DNA of 64,000 nt from Polymyxa betae (GCA_003693705.1 RBZT01000215.1:1-64000); one strand, 5' to 3'. Shown: positions 42,201-53,703, counted from the first letter of the stretch. Notes: generated by a model from the letters alone, not told the origin. Program-made: numbers and translations.

Positions 42201-43960
42201 ACCAGGCCAGGTCGCGACTGATTGACCTCGAGAGCGCCTTCTTACAGCAGCTGGGTGAAGTCGATAAGGTGTTTGCAAGACCCCTGCTCGAGGATGTCGG
42301 TTTCGGAATCCGTCTCAGGATCGCTTCTCTGATCATGAATTGCAGATGACTTGTGCAGCGCTCCCGTCTAGTCTCGCAATCGTGTTTGACACAATCCAGA
42401 ACTTGCAAACCATCCATATCAAACTGTCCTCGACGTTGAACGAAGGCGGCGATTTACTGCAGGCTCTGTTGATGTTTTCGGAGCTTGCTCGTCGTCCTTA
42501 TCTCGTCTATGCCAAACATTACGGCGTATTGATTTGGGTTGTAGTTGGTCTGCACCGATTTGATATTTCTGTTAGGAAGCGGTGAGTGAGCTAGATGATG
42601 CCGATCTCCATGGGCGAATTGGTCTCTGCGCGAAAGTTGTTGGCATTACCACGGGGGCCGTCCTGGTCTTGCTTAAACACATGGCGCGGCCAATGCAGCG
42701 CCTGCCGCTGTACATCTCGCACACGGAACGCGTCAAGGAGCTGCTGCAGCAGGCCGGGACGGAGTCCGGTCCTGACTACGATATCATCTGCAAAGCGCAC
42801 GCCAACTTCCATGATGCCTGGAAGCGCATGAGCGAGATCGTCGAGTTGCGGGTTCGTTTCAATATTTTTGCAGTTGCTTCTCGATGAGCTTCGATTGCAG
42901 GCGAGCTTCGAAACATTGAAGAGTATAGAGGCGCAGTTCGACGCCGGCGGCAGCAGCGGCGTTCATCTGGCGATTCCGTCGAGGGTCTTTATCCGCTGGA
43001 GCATGATGAACAAATATGATAGGCGCGGGCGCGCTGAACATCTCGCCTTCCATTTGTTTTCCGATGTGCTGCTCTACTCGGAGAAGGTGTCTGCCGGGTT
43101 TAAGCTGCGCCGCCAGATCCCGTTGCAGCAATGCGCCCTGATCCGCGAGGACGAGCGGACCAAGTATGAGAACGCGTTCCAGTTGCGTCTGGTGGGTAGC
43201 TCGAAATCACTGATCATTGCGGCGGTCTCGGAGAAGGAGCGACACGAATGGGTGACGGCGATCAACAATAACATCGCCCGGGTCTTGGTGCGAAAGAGTT
43301 TCCGCAATACTGACTCAGAGAGCGATCGCAGCCGATCTGGAGGAGCGGAATCAGCTCGCACCGATGCCGATCGGACTTTCGATGAATCCCAGGAGGCGCC
43401 GACGCAGGGATCCTTGAATAATCCAGAGACGTGGAACGAGGCCGAGACCTGGAATGACACCCAGTACGGCAGCGTTTCGGGCCCCGAGCGGTACGCGATG
43501 TTTTATGAGGACGGCGCCGAGCCGGATCGAACATCACCAGCGACCCTGGACCCAAACGCCATCGAAAAGCATCCCCGAGAGATCGACAGTCTCTGGACGT
43601 TGTATCTGACCGAACAGGTTCGTGACAGCTGTTTGTTTTGGTGCTAGATTCTGAATCAAGTGATTTGTAGGGCGAAGAATATTTCCACGATTCCGTCACT
43701 GGCAGGTCGGGAAAAGCCTTTTATTGAAAGCTATGTTTACAGTTGTTGCCTAAGTTTTCTCTTACGGTTTCTTGTCATCTATCGATTTCTGTCTGATGTG
43801 TTCTTCACAGGACGACATGGACAAAACCGTCGAAGTTCTCGGTCTTGCCGCAATCCTAATATACCATAGTCCGATATCTGGAATAAATGTCTCGATCATT
43901 GTTTGTGTGACGAACTCGGAAGATATAGTTGCAAGCGGCCACCAGAATTACGTTCTCTGA
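39234..43960 (+). CDS. Rho-type GEF with WW-WW-DH-PH-FYVE-DH-PH architecture
   Basis: The start ATG at 39234 gives two WW domains (WRGCLDPNTNQIYYVDMETN.. with SSWERP; WQRLWDLEQNQPYWYNWQTE.. with STWNEP). After a short intron comes a Pro/Arg-rich linker, then the first DH domain (HAVTEIVSSEKSYAQSLQIL, SLFSLGIMPIQRIPRYCLLL) and PH domain (LLKTGPLSKIDRNGNLKKYT). A FYVE-like zinc finger follows with four CxxC pairs: CSVC, CDLC, CQNC and CHFC (intron between CGKS and VCQNCY). The second half has another linker and a second DH (HMARPMQRLPLYISHTERVK) and PH (FHLFSDVLLYSEKVSAGFKL, EKERHEWVTAINNNIARVLV). Tandem DH-PH occurs in Trio-type GEFs, but this combination is unfamiliar. A role in Rho GTPase activation at phosphoinositide membranes is inferred. 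The last exon (to about 43960) is the least certain part. Confidence 0.85.
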
Positions 43961-44011
43961 ATCGCATGGGGACCTGCCCGTAGCGCTGCCTGACACGTTC
44001 CCCAAAGCGTC

Positions 44012-46111
44012 ATGCAAATCTTCATACCGGTTGAGGTCCTGGACCAGCTCGGACTGGTTCCTTTGGCGACGCTGATCACGTTCTATGGTTGCATCCGACT
44101 CATCGATCAAGAGCAGATTGCTGATAGCCTCCATTCTAGGATATATTCTGTACATGGCGTCGAAGTTGTTATCGAAAGGCAGCTCGATGCTATTGGCGAT
44201 ATACGGCCCAGGTCGAATCACGAAATTTTCTCTCTCAACAATTTAATACCTATCACAGGCATTATTGGAGGCTTTCTGATCCCCATTCTTGGTATAAATT
44301 TCATTGTTGGCGAGACACAAATCTGAATGGTTCGGCGCAGGCGCCGTTCCCGATAGCATCATGATCTTGATTTCTGGGATGGGAACAGGCTCGGCTGACG
44401 ATATTCAGCGGCAGCTCGCGATTGGTGTTGGGACGCTGGCCGGTTCCACAATCATGCTGATTACCATGTGAGCAGCTGTCAATCGCCGCTTCGTGAACTT
44501 GATCGGTTTTCACAGACCTTGGGCGGTCGGGGTCTATCTGGGCCGTCGCGATATAGATGGATCCGGCCGGGCGTTAACCGAGACCGTTGACGGCAACGTT
44601 GTCGCGAGATACTCGCGGTTCACCTGGACCAAGACGGGTGTTGTCGTCTTTCCAGAGATCAACTTCCTGGCTAGATCGATGATGATCACCTCGCTTCTCT
44701 ATCTGATCATACAGATTCCGGTTAAACCAATGCGATCACCTGACTTTAAAGGCGCTGAAAACCTTGCAGGCTTTGTATTACCATAGTGATCCAAACGCAG
44801 CAGCGAAAGAAAGGATCTTCGCTGCGACCGGATTCTTTGCGTCGGTCATTGCCTTCGTCTTCTACAGGTCAGCGTTTGCAAGGCGACCGTTCAGCGCGGT
44901 CATTGATGCTGTTCAGTTGGGTTCAGCTTCGCAGTGATGAAGGCCAGGAGATCGTGAAGCAGATGCAAAAGACACGGCAGCAGCAGCATTGGAGAGATCT
45001 GCTGATTGAGAAGGTTTGCGGAGGCTCTGCGAATCGGAAAGTTGTTCTCATTGGCACGATGCCAGTTTCCACCAGGAAAAAGCATCAAACTCATATTTCG
45101 GAGTTTGGATCTGAATGGCGATAATAACCTAGATAAGGCGGAACTTAAAAAATGTCTGGAGAACCTGGGATTGAATGCTGACGACCATGAGGTTCAGTCT
45201 TTAATCATAGCACGTTGTGATTGCTGTCTTAAATAGCTCGATTTCAGGTCATTGCGGTCCTCAAAGAGATGGACATTGGAGACGATGACGATGGCTGTGG
45301 AGGTAAGCCGGAGGACACACATTCCTCGTGGCGATTCATTCGAGCATAGCTGGCGATGAGCGAATAAGTTTCCAGGAGTTCGAGCGATTCTTCTCTCGGG
45401 CCATCGGACTGCCGTTCTCGCATCTGCATCGATCGAATAGCGTCGTCGATGTACTAGCGGCTCATCAATCCATGCCGATGGCGGCCGGGCTGGATATTCG
45501 GCTGATGATGAACGATAACCCGAACAATGGCGAATGGGATAAGGAATGCGACGAACTGGACGACAATGGCAGCGATGAGATTACCGACGACAATATCCAA
45601 AAAGAGGTGAGGCGATCGAGTTTTCAACGAGCTATCCAACCTGATTTACTGGAAGGCGTTCCGGGTTCTGGCTTTAGGCGCAATCGTGGTGACATTGTTC
45701 TCGTTCCCAATGGTAGATACCATTGAGGTGTTTGCGAGCAAGATCGGGGTCGATGCTTTTTACATCAGCTTCGTAGTGACCCCGTTGGCCAGCAACGCCA
45801 GCGAGGTCATCGCCGCGCTTCAGTTCGCATCGAAGCGCAACACGAAGGGCGTGTCGCTGATGTTCGGCACGCTTTATGGGGCGGCCAATATGAATAACAC
45901 GTTCACGTTGTCGATCTTCTTGGGGATCGTTGCCGTTCGTGGATTGACATGGAATTTCACAGCCGAGTGTCTGGCGATTCTGTTGGTCACGCTGATTGTA
46001 GGACTACAAGGGATCAAGAGAACAGTGCATATGTGGCAAGCAGCGCTGGTTCTGGCTCTTTATCCAGCAAGTATTGCGCTGCTATGGATCTTGAATTCCA
46101 TAAGCCTCTGA
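44012..46111 (+). CDS. Na+/Ca2+ exchanger-like protein with EF-hands (NCL type)
   Basis: A membrane cation/Ca2+ exchanger of the plant NCL/EF-CAX type. Spliced exons read LATLITFYGYILYMASKLLS, GPGIIGGFLIPILGAVPDSI (first alpha repeat), ILISGMGTGSADDIQRQLAI, GVGTLAGSTIMLITIPWAVG, ALYYHSDPNAAAKERIFAAT, FASVIAFVFYSWVQL. A cytosolic loop holds an EF-hand (DLNGDNNLDKAE) and a second acidic Ca2+ site (MDIGDDDDGCG..ERISFQEF). The C-terminal half has the second alpha repeat VVTPLASNASEVIAALQFAS and GTLYGAANMNNTFTLSIFLG. About nine short introns are supported. The predicted N terminus is short compared with plant NCL (no clear signal peptide), so an upstream exon could be missing. It is convergent with ACBP, with the stops 48 bp apart. 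Confidence 0.9.
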
Positions 46112-46159
46112 GAATAGCTTTGATACAGAATATTCGAATTTATGCACAACGCTAGACAT

Positions 46160-46558
46160 TTAGGAGGAAAACTTGGCGACAGCCTCGATATATTTTTTCT
46201 CGGCGTCCTCCTTTGACGTGCCTTTCGCAGACTCCCAGGCATCTAAGCATCGTGCATTTTAGAAACTTCCAACTGAGAACGACCAGAGCTATGATGTACC
46301 CCATTTAGCGCGTCCTTTAGGATCGAACATGCCTGGACGAGCTGCGTTGCAATCTCCGCTCGTCGCCTGCTTATAGTACTTGTACAGTTCCAGCAACTGT
46401 AATCAAGAATCAGCATTGATTGACAGCATCGCTGTGGAAGCCGACCTGGTCGTTGCTGAGATTCGACAGAGTCTTGGCCTTAGCGGCGGCGGCTTCAAAG
46501 TCACTCTAACAGCACGATCAGATACCAGCCAGATGTCAAGCATAGCGATGCATACCAT
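46160..46558 (-). CDS. ACBP: Acyl-CoA-binding protein
   Basis: A small cytosolic carrier of long-chain acyl-CoA esters. Four exons give an ACBP of about 88 residues: [53 protein letters not shown] and [27 protein letters not shown]. The acyl-CoA-binding residues of the family are present (Y and K in YKYYKQAT, the KAKW-like RAKW, and the late Y). Exon 1 is only the start codon ATG (46556-46558), followed by GTATGC; the next exon begins after GCTGTTAG. Introns are about 45-75 nt. The stop is TAA at 46160-46162. Confidence 0.92.
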
Positions 46559-46923
46559 GATGAGAGTCTTGACAACGAGAACGGCACAGTATCACCGACA
46601 GCGGAATGCGCACGCACCAAGCTGCCCGACGTCCGACGCCACCTCCGCTTCATTGCCTATAGCGCCGCCTTCGTATCTGAGGCTAATCGAATAATCGTCT
46701 CACAAGCGAATAGAAAACCCTACAAGCTTGATGCGCTGTCAGATGATCGAGTTGTTGTGGCTACCTCCACGTTAATGTTACACCTTTAGTTGTTACCACT
46801 AGGTTAATGTTACACTTTTTTATAGATTGGCCACGACTTAATGGACAACTCATTTACGTAACGATGCCATAGTGCTTTCTTCTCTTTCCAGCCGTCTCTC
46901 TAGTTTTAAGTATTGACAGCATC
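46559..46923. promoter_or_regulatory. Bidirectional promoter between ACBP and the S9 peptidase
   Basis: 365 bp between divergent start codons. It holds GTTAATGTTACAC twice (46771-46783 and 46803-46815) and one AAAACCCTA near 46715. No TATA assignment is made. Confidence 0.4.
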
Positions 46924-49308
46924 ATGGTTGGCGTGACGCCCGAGGCAATGCTTCGACAGAAGCGGGTCACGTCTGTAGCAGCGTCCGGAGACGGCCATGC
47001 CCTAGCGTTTGCTGTCAAGCAGTATGATTGGGACGCTTCCAGATGGACGTCACAGATCTGGGTCCATGATTGCAAGAATGGCTCGAATCGTGTCTTGGGA
47101 GCATCGTCGGAGGGGAAATTCAGCGATTCCTCGCCATCCTGGATGGACAACGACAAAACGATTGTCTTTCTTAGTGATCGTGGTGGTAAAAATACACAGC
47201 TGTGGCAAATTCAGATTGAAGAAGACCAACCCAGTCAGCTGACACATCTTCCTCTACCGATTGAGTCGTTTCGTATCAACCAGGCAATTGGTGCTATTAT
47301 ATTTTCAACTAAAGTGGTCCCTGGCGATAAAGATCATTTTCGAGCTACGCTTGATTTCGACAAGAAACAGGAAAAGCAAAAGGGTCGATTCCTGAAATAT
47401 GATCGTTTATTCGTTAGACGATGGGACGACTGGATCGATGGCAAAATTTCGAAACTGTTTCTGCTATTCTTCACTCGATTCGGGACGAAATATGCTGTAG
47501 TCGGCTCCGAGCAATATCTGATGAGCAAGAGCCATCCTGACGAGGAATGTCCTGTGCCTCCTTTTGGAGATAATAGTCACTATGATATTTGCCCAGATGG
47601 CAAAGAAATTGTGTACTGCTCTCATGAATCTCCAAATAACAGTAAACAGGTACATAAACGGCTGATTTATGTGATAATGTGCTGAATTTTATACAGGCTT
47701 GGTCAACGTTCGTCTCTCTTAAAACCATCTCTATCGAAGTCCAAAAGAACTTCGTTGTGGCGGTGACGCAATCTGCAAAGGTTCCGAGTGATTCAGAAGG
47801 GTATACCTCCAATCCGGTATATTCAAGCGATGGTAAATATATCGCCTTCTTCTCTATGAAACGAGCTGGATACGAATGTATGCTCAAAGCGGAGAACATT
47901 CTCGCTGAATCTAAATATTGCTTTAGCGGATCGGAACCGGATTGGCATATTCGACCGGGCTGGAAATCATGTGACTTTCCTTGAGAACGTGCCGGTATCA
48001 CCCTCAGAACTCGTTTGGTCGCCCAACTGCGATTCCGTATTTATCACAGGAGTTTTTGAAGCGAAAAAGAATGTCTATAGGGTTCCTTTATTAGCTGGAT
48101 TTCAAGGTGATCTGATCCATTCTGGAGGAGAGGTTCGTTGCCCGTCAACCGCGAACTTGCTCACGATTCGTTTTCTAAAACTGAAGTAGATTCATGGCAT
48201 CACCGTTCTTCATACTGATGAGAAAACTGTCATTGCGTTCCTAAAGGACTCTGCTGTGTATCCAGATCGTGTATTCATCGGAGATGATTGCATCGCTGAT
48301 CCGAATGAGTCACAGATGGATGGAGTCGATCTTTTTCCGCTTGAAAATATGTGGTTCGAAGGGGCCAACAAGGACAACGTGCATTCCTGGCTGATGAAGC
48401 CTTGTGGGTTCGATGCTAACCGGAAATGGCCTTTGGCAATGATTATCCATGGAGGGCCACAAGGATGCATAACGGATAGCTGGCATTATCGGTATCAGCT
48501 TTGGCGCTATCAACAGTAGGCGGGTTTCTAAATGGTGTTGCGTCAGGTGGAATCTGGGCATATTTGCTAGTGCAGGATATGGGGTATTAGCTGTGAATTT
48601 TCATGGGTCAACTGGATTTGGACAAGCATTCTGTGATTCCATACAAGGCGATTGGGGTGGCAAACCATACGAAGATTTGATATTAGGACTTGATCACGCG
48701 CTGAAACAAAATGACTGGATTGATTCACAGCGTATCGGTGCTTTAGGGGCAAGGTAAGCAAACGCACCCATCCCTTGTTAGGCTCTTAGAGAGTGCAAGC
48801 TATGGCGGTTTTATGATCAACTGGATCAACGGCCATACAACCCGGTTCAAGTGTTTGGTGAACCACGATGGCCTTTTTAACAGCGAGGCTATGTATTATA
48901 CGACTGAGGAACTGTATTTCATGGAACATGATTTTCAAGGTATTCCCGTCAGAATTTGGTTTGGTTGGGCGTTGGCTGAATGAAACCAGGGACGCCATGG
49001 AGTAGCTCAAAATATCGCGAGTTTTCACCCCATCTATTCGTTGATCAATGGGTGACGCCGACCCTCGTGATACACGGCGGTAAAGACTATCGGGTCGTTG
49101 ATTGTGAAGGATTGGCTACGTTCACCGCTCTTCAAAGAAGGGGAATTCCTTCCGAATTTCTTTACTTTCCAAATGAAGGCCATTGGGTTCTTAATCCCAA
49201 TAACAGGTACCTTTTATCGTCCCAAATAATTGGTCTGTGACCTGATTGCGCATCAGTTTGGTCTGGCTCGACAACGTTCTGCAATGGCTGGAACGATGGC
49301 TGAAATAA
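46924..49308 (+). CDS. Prolyl oligopeptidase-family serine peptidase, dipeptidyl-peptidase 5-like
   Basis: An S9 family peptidase with an N-terminal beta-propeller and C-terminal alpha/beta-hydrolase. Propeller segments include VTSVAASGDGHALAFAVKQY, SPSWMDNDKTIVFLSDRGGK, HYDICPDGKEIVYCSHES and NPVYSSDGKYIAFFSM. The hydrolase reads WPLAMIIHGGPQG, GYGVLAVNFHGSTGFGQAF and DWIDSQRIGALG. The nucleophile Ser lies in GASYGGFM, with an intron (GTAAGC..GTGCAAG) splitting its codon; the Asp is in VIHGGKDYRVVD and the His in NEGHWVL. At least five introns are seen. No signal peptide is visible, so this is probably cytosolic, in contrast to secreted fungal DPP5. It cleaves dipeptides from peptide N termini by family. 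Confidence 0.9.
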
Positions 49309-50099
49309 AACAGAACGTCAATGTTATAAGACTAGAAGAGCCAGTGTCAGGCCCAGGACTACGTTGTTGTAGTATCAAACTCTTCTTTTGATTCTTCATT
49401 TGACCGCTGTTCCGATCCAGCTATAGAGCCGACCAAACCGTATTGCAACGTAACAACTATTCAACGATACAAAATGTAGTTTTAGACGTAAATGAAACAA
49501 TCAGCAGCCGACAACATGGTATAAAGGGGTATCGTGGCATCATTCGTCCAAGATAATGGCGCGATCTCACGATCAAACTCAACATATTTCACAGAGTAAC
49601 CTGTTTTCTTGCGCCGGTTTCCATAACCTGGAGCACCTGATGATTAGGAGCCATTGGGCTGGCCTCTATCAGATCCGGTCAATTACGTTCAGAACAGAGG
49701 TGAGCTCGCGCAGTCAAACACTGAAACAGCACCTCGAGATGCGCTTCATCGAATCTGACAAATTCAAAGCCAACAACGACGCAGTCCATCGATGTTACGA
49801 AAGCGGCGGCGCTGCGATGTCAGATGGGATACCATTCCGACCCATATCGCGAACTCTGTTGAGCTCGAACGATAGGGCGGCGAAACTCGTTCGCCGATTC
49901 AACAATTGCCCAACAATACTGGTCGACGATGGTCATTGTGAGCAGATCTCATATCCAGCTGATCACGTACAAGCACGGCGACAAACCTTCCAGCTCATCC
50001 GTTCTGGATTCGTCATTTTCCACAATCTGTCGCGATCTCGATCTTTCTGGTCGCCGAACCGATACCGCGCACGTCTTGTCTCTCGACGCTCATTCTTTA
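49309..50099. other. Intergenic, upstream of first PAN-like gene
   Basis: No domain-bearing ORF is present. An ORF from 49556 reads into the PAN-like gene in another frame but has no recognisable content. It probably holds the promoter of the secreted protein gene. Confidence 0.5.
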
Positions 50100-51126
50100 A
50101 TGGCGAATTTGGCGTTGGTAGCATTGTCTGTTTTAGCTTTGACGGTTCAGGCGCAGACCGCTCCGAATGGCTACACGTTGGTCGCCGACAACGACTACAT
50201 TGATGCCGGCCCTCTGACCAACATCAATCAGACGATTGTGTCTCTGCAGGCCTGCGCCAATGCTTGCGATCAAGACCCCCTCTGCCAATCGATCAAGTTC
50301 TCGACGTACTGCACCATGTATCGGTTACGACGATGCATGACGCCTCCGGTTCATAACAATGCGGCTCCCATCTCCGATAAAGGGCAGATTTACGAGAAGA
50401 ACATCGCGATCCCGATTCCAGATGGATCACAGATCGTGACGATTTGCGGGAACTACAGCGGTCCTGTATTGGGCTCATACACAACATTAGTACCAGCACA
50501 GTTCGGACCAACGCTCGACGGCAACGTGGCCGCCTTCACCACCAACTGCTCACAGACCTGCGGCTCGTACGTGTGGAAACCCTAAACCCTAGGCCTTGCA
50601 TCAATTAACCCTTGGATTGGGCAGGAATCCGAACTGTCGGTCGTGGCGCGTCTTGGAGGTGTATGAGAACAACCCGAATGTGCCCGTAATCCTTGAATGT
50701 ACTTGGTATGGTGACTCGATCTACGACGTCCCCAAACAGGGCTTCTACTCGACCCTGGCCGGAGTCTGCAAGCGGGCCAGCTCGATCTATGCCATCAAAG
50801 GACCGGCTCTATCACGATTCAATTGTACGGGACCGGGAACCGGGACGATTGCAGATCCGGTGACGTCGTCGCCGTCGGTCGCTACGCAGAACGCAACGAC
50901 GACGACGGACGCTCCCGCCATCATAACGGCGCCCTCTGGGGATGCCACGACGGCGCCTTCTGGGAATGTCACGACGCCGCCGACGTCATCGTGGGCGATG
51001 ACGTCGAGTTCGCCTTCGGGAACGGCAGCGATTGCCGTTTCCAGCGTTAACAGTTCGTCGACGACGGTTGCGTCGATTTGCCCAATGCTGCTGGCCTTCG
51101 TTGCCTTTCTTGCTCATCTCGTTTAA
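50100..51126 (+). CDS. Secreted PAN/Apple-like protein with putative GPI anchor
   Basis: The ATG at 50100 opens a clear signal peptide (MANLALVALSVLALTVQAQ). The mature part TAPNGYTLVADNDYIDAGPL.. with SLQACANACDQDPLCQSIKF and CTMYRLRRCM shows the AC...C..D..C..I.F pattern of PAN/Apple domains, which bind protein or carbohydrate. The intron 50567-50624 contains telomere repeats. The second exon reads NPNCRSWRVLEVYENNPNVP and ends in a Ser/Thr/Ala-rich stretch (ATTTTDAPAIITAPSGDATT) and a hydrophobic tail (VASICPMLLAFVAFLAHLV), as in GPI-anchored proteins. The length is about 322 residues. A paralogue lies 1.3 kb downstream. A cell-surface adhesin-like role is inferred. Confidence 0.8.
50567..50624 (+). 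repeat. Telomere-repeat intron in PAN-like gene 1
   Basis: A 58-nt intron, GTACGTG to GGGCAG, splitting a Ser codon. The sense strand carries GGAAACCCTAAACCCTAGG (two telomere units in C-rich orientation). The same motif stands at the same place in the paralogue. Confidence 0.88.
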
Positions 51127-52429
51127 AAGCGCCATGAATTCGCTCGGCATCAATAAACGTGTGAACCTTTCTCACGCAAGTCATATCGCATCGAGCGAGC
51201 GCTACAATGGAACCGATCTTTCCATGCCCGGATTGCCAATATGATCGGTGCCGAACGTCATATCGAATCAGCGTCCTCGATCGATACCTACAGCAGAGTT
51301 GTTTTGTATCCCGGGATACAAAAGATGTGATGGATCGGAGATCCTGATGAGTTCGACGTGAAAATCGGATTCCGAAAAGACGACGTTCAAAAAGGTTGGT
51401 GATGTCTGCGACCACAAACCCTAACCCATCGGGAGGCGGAAAACTCAGTGATAGGACCAATACACGACCTGATACAAATACAATACCACACCCCAGTTAA
51501 CTGGAGATAATAAATAGCCGGGACGAGACTTTGGAAATATAGGCGACTATTGGACTAGCGACCCTAGTAGCATACATCCTAAATAGGACCACTTTGCATC
51601 ATAATATTCTCGAATCGAGGTACGTTCTAATACATGATGAAGGTTTTACAGAGTTTATGTCCACAAATGATGGTCACATTGATGGGAAGGAACTTACAGA
51701 GTGATAGGAGCAGGAGATACTCGTAATAACGTTACCATATAGGAAGCTGGGACTGGCTTGGTTCAACGTGACAAGACTTTAAACGTCCGCTAAACCGGAG
51801 CCAATGGTTGCATTCGATTCAGGGGAAAAGAGCACAGAGGGGACGTAAGTTTGAGGACGTTTAAAATAAAGGCGACTCTTGGACGATCGACCCTATTGGA
51901 ATCTAGAATCGATATATGACAAGATCACGTTAGATCGTCAAACTATCGAAGCCAACCGCATGCAAATACATGATACATCGCACGAGATGACTCTCAAACA
52001 ATCTGTATAAATTCGCAATTTACTTTTTTTAACTGTCATAACGGCAACGATATTTGTTGGTTCCAATAAGGCTTTCGCTTAAAGGATGACAATGGTGATG
52101 AAGAGTCGAAAGAGACGTTGAATTATCCTTGGTATCGCTCCATGATAACCGAACCTATTACATCGAATTTAACAAATTTTGATATGAAGGCCGCCTTGTC
52201 GCCTTCGACTGCTCCAGCTTCAGAAACTGTCAAAGGTGAAGAGATTCTGTAGACCGTTCTCAGTTGGCCTGCCCAGGAGCTGGAATCGAACTTCGCAACG
52301 GCCTCCTCTCGATTTTTGGAAATCTGCGATAAAGAAGGCGAAATGAACGTTCTGGATCGGTCATTGACCAGATCTGCCGCGCTCTCGATCGTTCTGGAGA
52401 GCGGATAAAGAACTCTCGGCACAGAATAA
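51127..52429. other. Intergenic with dispersed repeat pair
   Basis: No gene is supported. Two related segments occur: 51541-51570 (AGGCGACTATTGGACTAGCG..) and 51870-51899 (AGGCGACTCTTGGACGATCG..), each preceded by GGACG and an A/T-rich stretch. A telomere-like CAAACCCTAACCC is at 51414-51426. Confidence 0.55.
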
Positions 52430-53213
52430 ATGGGCTCAACCAGACTCGCAACACTCATTCTTCCAATGTCGATCTCAGCACTCACAGCATTGGTCATCTT
52501 TACTGCTGTCGTTCAGGCGCAGACCGCTCCGAACGGCTACACGTTGGTCGCCGACAACGACTACATCGATGCCGGCCCGCTGACCAACGTCAATCAGACG
52601 ATTGCGTCTCTGCAGGCCTGCGCCGATGCATGCGATCAGGACGCCCTCTGCCAATCTATCCAGTTCACGACCGTCTGCTTCATGTATCGGCTACGACGAT
52701 GCATGACGCCCCCGGTTCATGATAATTCGGCGCCTCTCAGCAATCTTGGCCCGATCTACGAGAAGAACAGCCCGGTCCCGATCCCTGCTGGATCGCAGAT
52801 CGACACGATCTGCGGCAACTACAGCGGTCCCGTACTGGACTCGTACACGACAACGGTACCGGCAGAATTCGGCCCGAAGCTCGACGCGAATGTGGCCGCG
52901 TTCAAGGGGAACTGTTCCCAACAGTGCGGCGAGTAAGTGCGCGGAAACCCTAAACCCTAGCCATTCACCGTCGTACGTGCGCAGTGATCCGAGCTGTCGT
53001 TCGTGGCGTGTACTCCAGATATACGAGAACAATCCCAGAATCCCGGTCGTCCTACGATGCACTTCGTATGCGGACTCGATCTACGATGTTCCCAATCACG
53101 GCTTTTTCTCGAACCTGGCCGGGTGTAAGCGAGCCCGTTCGACAATTGCCATCAAAGGTCCTGCAGTATCGCTGTTCAACTGTACGGCTCCAGGAACGGG
53201 CGCCTCCGTTTAG
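52430..53213 (+). CDS. Secreted PAN/Apple-like protein, shorter paralogue
   Basis: The ATG at 52430 or, more likely, 52466 (MSISALTALVIFTAVVQAQ) starts a signal peptide. The mature part is nearly identical to the gene at 50100 (NGYTLVADNDYIDAGPLTN, QACADACDQDALCQSI, YRLRRCMTPPVH). The intron 52933-52984 is at the same position and contains the same telomere-repeat block. Exon 2 (DPSCRSWRVLQIYENNPRIP) stops at GTGASV, so the Ser/Thr-rich linker and hydrophobic GPI-type tail of the first copy are missing. The product would be about 243 residues (231 from the second ATG) and released rather than anchored. Right after the stop, the DNA still resembles the lost tail (ACGGGCGCGCCTGC). Confidence 0.8.
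52933..52984 (+). repeat. Telomere-repeat intron in PAN-like gene 2
   Basis: A 52-nt intron, GTAAGTGCGC to GTGCGCAG. The sense strand carries GGAAACCCTAAACCCTAG at 52943-52960. It is orthologous in position to the intron at 50567, so it predates the duplication; the sequence outside the repeat has diverged more than the repeat. Confidence 0.88.
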
Positions 53214-53703
53214 GATAAGATGACGGGCGCGCCTGCATCATTATCATGATCTGCATTTCACATTTCTAGCTCCAAGATTCAGTCATATAATAAAGCACAT
53301 AATAATAGGATAGATACCCAACCCCAGACAGTAAATGATGAACCGGCGATGAGCAGATGTCAATACGCCATCCTCATGAACGAACCAGGGCTGCCTTTGC
53401 CAGAGACTGTGTTACGGACTCCGGCTTTCATTTCTGGTAGTTTACTGAAATCGTTTCCTGTCAATGCAATGTACTCACGTTCGAACGCTGACCTTCGGAT
53501 GAGATGGCATGGATACGCTTAGGATGCAGGATAATGGCCGCGATGGCATCGCCAAGACGGCATCGATTTCGAAAGTCTGAATGGATTCCATTGTCAAGAA
53601 CCAACTATATAACGAATAAGCTATAGCTGTAAAATATAAGGAAGTAGAAGTCTAAGAAGAGAGAGAAGAATAATAAGGGGAGAACGAAGAACGAAGAACA
53701 GGA
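53214..53703. other. Intergenic, no gene seen
   Basis: AT-rich with a purine-rich stretch near 53640-53700 (GAAG/GAGA and ACGAAGAACGAAGAAC repeats). No coding signal. Confidence 0.5.

Noticed and set aside
43856-44221. 121-codon ORF on the minus strand
   Set aside because: It lies opposite the first exons of the Na+/Ca2+ exchanger, whose family match and splice sites are strong, so it is a shadow.
49556-50203. 215-codon ORF upstream of the first PAN-like gene
   Set aside because: It is in a different frame from the signal peptide and PAN domain, shows no recognisable domain, and its end overlaps the start of the better-supported gene.
52123-52497. 124-codon minus-strand ORF overlapping the start of the second PAN-like gene
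   Set aside because: It begins inside the signal-peptide region of the plus-strand gene and has no recognisable domain; real expression cannot be excluded but is not supported.
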